From the NCBI RefSeq assembly GCF_014066305.1, contig NW_023501068.1, forward strand, positions 109,501-173,500: 64,000 nucleotides of DNA, read 5' to 3'. The DNA comes from Letharia columbiana. Taxonomy: Eukaryota > Ascomycota > Lecanoromycetes > Lecanorales > Parmeliaceae. Shown here piece by piece: positions 56,379-64,000 of the stretch. The first letter of the stretch is position 1; each line of letters starts with the position of its first letter. The position numbers were made by a program, and so were the translations under genes. The notes beneath the pieces are model-generated. The model ran no database searches, was not told where the DNA came from, and worked only from the letters and a program-made list of their open reading frames with translations.

Positions 56379-59300
56379 ATGCTCCCGAGAGGACTCCCGA
56401 GAGGGCCTCAGCCAAGGAATACTCTCTCCAGAGATCCATTCCCTGCCGGCCCAGCAGTGAATCGGAAGGCAGCGCCCAACCTAAACCCAACAGGTGGAAC
56501 TCAGCGAGTTTTAGCAGTGGAGATACACAGAGGGAGCAACGTAAAATCTATATCAAACACGAATGAGCGGGATGAAACCCTTCCTACACCCCCTTCAGCC
56601 AAACGACGGAAGTTGGATCGCCAGGCTAGCCCGGCAAGCTCAGGCCAGACAGACCCTTTGGATCAATTGTCACCCCATGCAATATCCTTCCACGCTAGCC
56701 AAGGCACCAGCCAAGTCCCCAGTCTAGCTCCGTCTGCTTCTGCAAATAGCCAGGTATCGGGCCTCCCACTGAAGAGAAATGGTTCCTCCGAATACAGAAA
56801 TTTGGAGAAAATGATGGATAGTAGACCGAAAAGCAAGAGGCAGCGTCGTAGTGAGAATGGAAAGCACCAACCTGACCATGACCTGCTTCCATCATCACCA
56901 AAACGTTCACCAATGTCCAATCCGATAGACATATCAGGAGACGAGTCTCAAATCACCAACACCAATTCAAAATTTGCCCCCCGTCCTACGTATCGGGGTA
57001 CGGCTAGGCAGCCACCTCCTACAATTAAAGGTACCAGTTCAAACACTTCAAGGTCACTCAAAGAGCAAGGCAACCCAACACAATCCCCTTTTTTCAACAA
57101 GCCTGGGCTTCCTGCACCTCGATCGGACGGTAACGTCAAGCAGAAGCTTGTTACCCAGAATTTAACTAGAGAAAAGTCTCCAGGCCTTGCACAGATTTTC
57201 ATTGCTACCGATGGCACGCGTCGTGGCTCAGATGCCAATGCCAGCTCCGACGCGGATGAACTTCAGTCGGCACCAACCACTGTTGGGCAAAACGCAGATC
57301 CGGATGCGGTGTTTATCGCCAAAGACATGCGTTCGACAAGTCCTTCGAAGCATTCGTCATCAACCCTCAGAGCTACAACCCCCATGGACGATCTTGCAGT
57401 CTGGGCACCGAGCACAGTGAAGTCGGATTTCGCCCGCTTCAATGCCAAGAGCCGAGATCGTGGACGTCCTTCCCGTCCAGGACCTCTTGGCCAAGAGGCA
57501 AGGCCGCCCTGGTCCGTTGCTCTTGCTGCAATCAGCCTTCCGGGAGCTCTTTACAAAAATGAAGACCTTGGCCTTGTGCACGACCAGAAACAGGAAGAAT
57601 ACTATATCCAGCAGTGTGGCGAGCGTATCCGTACCACCCACAGTAGTCTTCGAATTCAGCCTAAGAAGTTGAACAGAGTCGTGTGGGAGAATCCGGGAGT
57701 CAGGGTACGCCTACAATCGTCGAGAAGCGGGACGGAAGATAACGTCTTGGATCTCGAACTCGCGTCTGAACGCGATGTCCCAATTCTACTTCAGCGACTA
57801 CAGAATCCGAGGGCCCTCGCCGTGGTTGGCAGGTCTAGGTATGTAGTTGGGGCACTTGAGGGGTTTGTCATGCACCAAATCTAACAGCTTCAAATAGTGA
57901 ATACATGCAGAAGATTTTCGAGAAGAGACGATCAGAGCTGCGCACCCTACATGGTGCGACAAAAAGCTATAGGCCGGAAGAAGTAGAGATAATTACCTAT
58001 AGCAGACAGCGTAACGATTCCAGCAAGTACCTAGCCCCTTTGGACACTGACAAGGCTAGCCGCCAGCAGTCAAAGTCTTCGATAGTCGATGAGCTGGTAC
58101 ACAATGCCACCCATGACACTGACATTGCCGCTGAACGGCCCGAACCGCGTGTGCTAGCAATGCCTGACGGGCTTCCAGAGGAAAGTGGTATCAAAAGAAT
58201 CTTTGCAAAAGTCAAGCCAGCCCATAATGAGCATCTGAATCCGCGGCGGTCGACCAGAAACTCAGGTGTCCATGACGGCGAGAGTCTCCTCTCAAATTTG
58301 GATGGGATACCCGAGAAAGAAAAGTACTCCGTGAAACACGGTCTAGGTGACCCCTGGAAAAGGCCTCTGACGTACCCCAAGGTTGGCAAGAAGAAAACTA
58401 CTGTGGAGTGGTCTGATCTTGAACGTCTAGACGAAGGTGAATTCCTCAATGACAACCTCATAAGCTTCTACCTACGCTACCTAGAACAAAGACTTGAGGA
58501 AGAGAGACCAGAACTTGCCAAGAGAGTTTACTTCTTCAACACATTTTTCTTTGCAACTTTGACAAACACTCACAAAGGCAGAAAGCGTTTCAATTACGAG
58601 GGTGTGCAGAAGTGGACTAGGTCTGTGGATCTTTTCACCTACGACTACATCATAGTACCTATTAACGAACAGGCCCATTGGTACCTTGCTATAATTTGCA
58701 ATCTGCCTGCTCTGGATCGCGACTTGGCAATGCCTGAGGATGAGGCTACTTTGCCAATCGAAAATGGTCGTGCCGTGTCAAAGCAAGGACCAAAAACGGA
58801 AGAGCGTGCATCAAGCCCTACAGATCAGCCGGGTGGTGACGAGTCCGAAAACTTATTTCCAAGTGCGAAGGAGCCAAACGAAAGGGATACAAGGAATTCG
58901 TTCTCACAAATGAGTTTGGACAATGATGCAGGATTGGCTGCAGGCGACGAACTAGGTCTCTACGACACCGACGGCCCAAAAAAGGCACGTCCGGCCTCCG
59001 AAGATAAGGAAATGCTTGATTCCCAGATCGAAGATACTATGCCTGGATTTGCCGCTTCTACGGAAGCTGAGAATCATCCAGCACCCTCCGAGGGACAAGG
59101 CGATGAGGTAAAAGATCTTATCGAGTACCAACACGAAGAACCCAAAGCTGCAGCGAAGTCCAGAAAGAGCAAACGGAAGGCGCTGCCAGCCCCGATTACC
59201 AAGGTTGATCCAAATAAACCAGCCATAATAACGTTCGACTCACTCGGACAAGCCCGCGGCCCAACTATTAGGATACTCAAAGACTATTTGCGTGAGGAGG

Positions 59301-60526
59301 CCAAAGCAAAGCGCGGCATGGAGTTTGAGGAGTCACAGATGAAGGGTGTCAATGCGAAGCGGATTCCTCAACAGGACAATTTTTCGGACTGTGGCGTGTT
59401 CCTACTCGGCTATGTGGACACATTCCTCAGTCTCGAGACAGATCCTAAGGATTTCATCACGAAGACTATCCAACAAACACATGAGGAAAAAGATTGGACA
59501 AAGCTTGTGCCCGGTGACCTACGAGCAAGCGTTCGCAATCAAGTCCGAGAGCTGCATGAGATCCAAACGAACGAGCGGAGGGAGGAAAGCGCTAAAAAGT
59601 CAGGGAAGGTCGCTGGAATGGAGGATAAGAAGCTAGTATCGAGCCCATCGCGTGCTCCAGATCAAGCGAAGATTGCCCAAAAAGGATTTGGTAAAGCCAA
59701 CGGTGCGGAAATGGTCCCAACCACGACGAGCAAGGTACCTGAACCTTCCTTGTTGGGCATCTCAGGAACAGAAAGTGGAGCATTCGAGACTACCCGCCGC
59801 TGTGAGAAGGAGAATCTTGACAAGAAAGATGATGTGCTCGAGGAACTCTTACAGACCAACGAGCGAGAAATGCAGAAAAGCGCAGAATATCAGCGTCTGT
59901 ACAACTCAGACCATGACGAAACGGATATACACGATGGTGGGGTTGACGAAGAGGCTCCAGCAGTTCAATGGGATGACCCGTCTGTCATCGTGGTCGACAG
60001 CCAGAGCCAGCGAAGGGTGTCAGCTCCTACAAGCATTACCTATCCTTCGTTCTCCTCGGCGAAACAGAGCTACCCTGAATCGAATTACTCCAGGATAGTC
60101 AATCCCGTTCCACTTTCGTTCGAGAAAGAAAAGTCTCCTAAGTTACCGAGCGAGATCCCAGACTCACAAAAATCCAATACATCGCATAAAAATGCGAAAA
60201 TAACGAATACACCAGCTACGATCGTTCCGGCTACCAATGCGGACCCAGCACCAGTCTCAGCAAATTTCACTATCATCTCTGACAGTACACATGGGCTGTC
60301 TGACCTGCAGGGTGAGCGTAATGAGCGCTCCAAGCGTAGAAAAAATGGCAAAGAAGATCGAAGAGAAGTTGAGGAAGCACCGGAGAAGGAGGACATGGTT
60401 TTCACGATTGAGAAGCCATCAGAACGGCGCGAAGAGCGCAAGGAGCCGCCGAAGCGGAGGAAAAAGTCTGCTAAGGCGGCTTCAAGCGACTTTGAAGAAG
60501 TCCAGATTCATGTAATCGATGACTGA
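56379..60526 (+). CDS. ULP2: ULP2-type SUMO isopeptidase
   Basis: It removes SUMO, and poly-SUMO chains in yeast Ulp2, from nuclear proteins. Exons are 56379-57838 and 57898-60526, giving 1362 aa. A long disordered basic N-terminus is followed by a conserved pre-protease segment (WSVALAAISLPGALYKNEDL). The C48 cysteine protease domain opens VEWSDLERLDEGEFLNDNLI and has the triad His747 (HWYLAII), Asp934 (FDSLG) and Cys985 (DNFSDCGVFLLGY), with the oxyanion Gln in RIPQQDN. About 185 charged residues are inserted between His and Asp, as is common in Ulp2. The C-terminus is acidic, SUMO-interacting-like (PSVIVVDSQ) and basic. The start is uncertain because of the close upstream gene. Confidence 0.92.
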
Positions 60527-60930
60527 TGACCATTTTCACTTCACAAGTTCAGGGCTAATTTACCCATTGCTGTTAGCTATGGCATGGCGATTTGCTTGGT
60601 TGCTAGCATAGCGAGGCGCCTTCACGGGTCTTCAGATCTGTTAAGGCGAGGATTTGAGCCCACATACCCACCTTTTGAGGTTTTAACGATAACGTAACAG
60701 AAAAGATGATTTGCTGATGATCTTTCCCCGTCTCCAAGTCATTGTAGAGGATTGGGTGAGCCAACAGGTGCGATGAATAGGCCAAATTCACGAAAAATAT
60801 TCAACTGTATTTCAAACCAAACATCCCATATTCTACCTACATTTATCAGTACATTGCCTCGTCTCAAGAGTCCTCATCTGAGGAACATCAACCCCCAAGC
60901 TCTCATCGTTCCACACTCTCAGGCGTCGTC
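60527..60930. other. convergent intergenic region
   Basis: 404 bp between the stop codons of ULP2 and glucosidase II alpha. No feature was seen. Confidence 0.6.
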
Positions 60931-63900
60931 TCAAAACTTGACCGTCCACCCCTTCCCAATCTCCATTCCCGGATCTCTAATAACAGCCCAGTTTGCGGCT
61001 CCTCCATCACCCTGAAACCACTTCATCTCCACCGTCCTCGTCTGCTTCGCGCCCTGCTCTTCAACCTTCACCTCGCTTCTCCCCTTCCATTCCATCGGCG
61101 CACCAATAACAACCATCTTCTCGACGCGCACAGCAGTCATCGCTGTAAGGTAAGCCTTCCTCTTCTTGCTTGGTTTCGACATGTCAGTGTCGGCTGACAG
61201 GTCGCTAGATTTAAGGGTACTAGAGGAGAAGCTGAAATGGCGGTGGATGTAGGCACCGTCTTCGTAGTCATAAGATTCACCATCGTCGACGTAGAGGTCG
61301 CCTTCTGCTTCACCGTTACTGCCAAGCGCGATGATTAAAGTGTAAGGATCCCAACGCATCAAACCGCTACTGCGGCGAGGCCGATCCTTGCGGGGGAAGA
61401 TATGGCCCGCTTTCATCAGGAGAGGGATTTTATCCAATGGTGCTGGTATCGCGATAGTGCTGCCGCTACCAACGTGGGTGCTGTAGGTGAAATAGTCATA
61501 GTATGTCTCGCCAGGAGGCAAATAGATGGAGACGGTCTCAGCGCCTTCTGTGACGACAGGTTTTGCTAGTAGGCCAGTGGAGCCAAGGTAGAATTGGTCT
61601 TCTATTGCGAACGCAGCTTCGTCGGAGGGGTGCACGTAGTAGTGAGGTTGGAGTATGGGAACGCCGGAGACAGAGGCGGCGTGAAAGGCTGTGTACCAAG
61701 CTGGGAGCAGCTGGTAGCGGAGACGGAGCGCTTGCGTTATGATGAATGTGTAGGGCTCACCAGCGAGATATGGCTCACGGCGACGGGTGTCGATGTGGGC
61801 GTGGCCGCGGAAGAAGGGGTAGAAGGCGCCGGCCTGGTACCAGCGGGTGAGAAGCTCTTTGCTTGGGTTGCCGAAAAATCCGCCGACGTCGGCACCAGCG
61901 AAAGGGAAGCCAGCGATGTTCTGAGTCAAGATCATAGGGATTGAGGCAGCGAGGTGGGACCATTCGGCTTGGTTGTCGCCGGTCCACATGGCGCCAAGGC
62001 GTTGGGAGCCCGAGTAGTAAGAGCGGGTGAGGACGAACGGGCGGCGGCGGGAGGCTGGCGGTTCGCGGGCTAGGAGCGCGTGGTAGGTAGCGTTGACAAA
62101 GGTCATGCCGTTGATGTTATGTACGTCGCGATGTTCCCAGTTGCCGTGATGAATATTGTCTTTTGGCATGGTGGTTTCTGGGCCATTGAAGACTGAGGGT
62201 TCGTTCATATCGTTCCAGACAAAGGTGTTTGCAGCGGTGCCTGTGAAGGATGAGTAGGTGAAGAGAGACTTCCACCACTCAAGGGCGGCGGGATTGAAGC
62301 AGTCGACCCAGTGTGACGATCCTGGCCAACACCAGCCTTCGTAGAGATTATTGTCCTTGTTCTTGACACCAAATGATTTGGACTTGAGCTCGTCTACCAC
62401 CAGGTAATTGCCTTCGTTCTTGATGTGTGGGTCGATAATGACGACCAGTTTCCTGTCATGGGAGTCCAATTGCTTTTCCATTCCCAGAGGATCCGGGAAC
62501 GTGTGAGCATCCCAAGTGAAATACTTCTTGCCGTCTGTATATTCGATGTCGAGCCAGATCACATCATAAGGTATCCTGGCCCTATCCATCTTCTTGTCAA
62601 CATCCCTGACATCCTCATCTGTAACGTAGTTCCATCTGCATTGGTGGTACGCAATTGCAAATTGCTGGGGAAGCTGTGTGTATCCTGTGAGCTCACTGTA
62701 TTGAGAGATGACGTCCTTGGGCGTAGGGCCAAGGAAAACGAAGACATCTAGGAGGCCACTCTCGGAGAACCAGTGAGTTTCGGTGTCAGTCTTGCCTCCA
62801 ATACCAAGACTCAGCGGATTACTTGATACCTTCCGCTTGACGATGTCGATCCAGGTCTCGGCGGCGTTGAGCCAGAAAACGCCCACAGTGGAGTCCTTCC
62901 GGTGGGCTTGCATAAAAGGGATAGCTCCATACAATGTCATAGGGCTGTCCATCTCGTACTCGAATACGTCGCTATTGTATAATCGGTATGGTTGCTCGTA
63001 AGCGTCGGACCCACCCCTGGGGATTGTCAGTTGATCCATGATTTCAAACATCCATGCTGTCCATACCGAGTTTGCTTCAGCGACAGAGAGCTTGCATGTC
63101 CTGGAATACCATATACGTGCTCATAGCCCGGGAACGTTATGTCCAATCCAACGCTTTCAGGACCCCTGGGTTTTGAGTCGGTATTTCCACCAAATGTCTC
63201 TTCCCACCAGGTACTTTCATCCTCGCCTTGCTCGACTGACTGCTCCTCTTCTTTTGAATCTTCACCTTCCTTGATGTCCGGCTTTTCGACCTTAGGTCTC
63301 CACTGCTCCATATTCATCAGACCCTTTCCATTGAGCTTCACGTGTAGCTGGTCGTCCCGGAAGAAGTCGATTGAGAATGGAGAGTGGCTTATGACCGCCC
63401 TGTACCGATTGTTGGGACCATAGTTCACGACTGTCTCTTTCGAAGAGGTGTCTGCTTTAGCGGACTTGTCCAGCTTCTCTCCGCCAACGATGGCCCATTT
63501 CGAAGCTTCATCATATCGTTCTTTTCGAGCTTGGCTTCCATGTCGAAGCTCGATTTCACCTTGTCGTCGCTTCTTTTCATCAACAGTAATCCTTGCTGCC
63601 CCAGATTGAAGGAATGTAATCATCAGGGAGAGTTCTACAGACTGGACACCCTCCCCCAAAGACTTTAATAGTGTCGCTGTAATATATCCATTGTCTATCT
63701 TCAAGCTTTTCGAAAAGAGTGTGTAAGGAGAGGTCCATGAATTGCCCAGCGTGGCCACATTGTCTGCATAGGCTCGGTTTCGCTTACAGAAGCCGGACTG
63801 TTCGCAAGTCTTGAATCCCTCATGCTTTACGGTGACTAAAAGCACACTTCATCAGCGAAACGGGACTAAATGTTTGGATGGGAGGTAGATGCATACATGC

Positions 63901-63975
63901 TGACCTGAAAAGACAGAAGACAAGAAGGAGAGGGAGCAATTGCCCCCATCCTTGAGCTGGAAACATAATGACCAT
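60931..63975 (-). CDS. ROT2: glucosidase II alpha subunit (GH31), ER N-glycan processing
   Basis: It trims the two inner alpha-1,3-glucoses from N-glycans in the ER lumen and so controls calnexin-cycle folding. Exons are 63975-63897, 63835-63067 and 63016-60931, giving 977 aa (974 aa if the in-frame ATG 63966 is used). The signal peptide is in exon 1 (LLPLLLVFCLFRSAFT); the donor GTATGC is chosen because it yields TVKHEGFKTCEQSGFCKRN. The GH31 catalytic nucleophile is the first Asp of WNDMNEP (near residue 545), with WLDIEYTDGKKYFTWD upstream and RSYYSGSQRLGAMWTGDN and GADVGGFFG downstream. An acidic linker (KEGEDSKEEEQSVEQGEDE) lies before residue 260. The gene is complete; its promoter lies beyond the window. 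Confidence 0.96.
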
Positions 63976-64000
63976 ACGTTTCCACCACAACACGCGGCCC

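Overview
This 64 kb window is nuclear DNA from a filamentous ascomycete (Pezizomycotina, Dothideomycetes-like by general character; class not proven). The evidence is short GT-AG introns of about 50-75 bp with CTRAY branch sites, compact divergent and convergent gene pairs, and fungal families such as a PTH11-like rhodopsin-domain protein, a Ca3427-type binding-protein fold, a chromodomain/HDA2-3 protein, a ULP2 SUMO protease and a Pot1/Cdc13-type telomere protein. Coding exons were joined by hand from splice signals and reading frame. No homology search was possible.

Layout. 0-7.5 kb is a housekeeping block: TAF11 (5' end cut off by the window), SRP54, RRP15, UGO1 and the ferredoxin YAH1. 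9-19 kb holds a P-loop sulfotransferase, a Ca3427-like protein, a single-pass PAN-domain surface protein, exopolyphosphatase PPX1, a HAD phosphatase, a 7-TM rhodopsin-domain protein and a possible small two-exon gene. 21-25 kb has acireductone dioxygenase, a p24 cargo receptor and a small secreted protein. 26-37 kb is gene-poor: two paralogous F-box genes (one frame-disrupted) flank long intergenic DNA, a thaumatin-like secreted protein and an island of microsatellites. 38-52 kb holds a small conserved-looking gene, the chromodomain/HDA2-3 gene, a flavin monooxygenase and the telomere protein. 53-64 kb has a split tRNA gene, a class II eIF4E, a small three-exon gene, ULP2 and glucosidase II alpha.

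Main discovery. At 53041-53329 a tRNA-Lys(CUU) gene is cut into five exons (10, 7, 10, 18 and 28 nt) by four introns of 53, 52, 53 and 58 bp. Each intron starts GT, ends AG and carries a CTRAY branch-like motif, as the introns of neighbouring protein genes do. Removing them gives a 73-nt cloverleaf with every helix paired and all signature bases in place. None lies at the canonical 37/38 position. The A box is split across three exons, while the B box and a T7 Pol III terminator are intact. This suggests a nuclear tRNA that needs the spliceosome.

Second theme. Seven otherwise convincing genes carry eight single-base frame disruptions (RRP15, UGO1 twice, the PAN-domain protein, one F-box gene, the 38.3 kb gene, the HDA2-3 gene and the flavin monooxygenase), nearly all at short mononucleotide runs. 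Assembly error is the simplest explanation, but genuine decay cannot be excluded from sequence alone.
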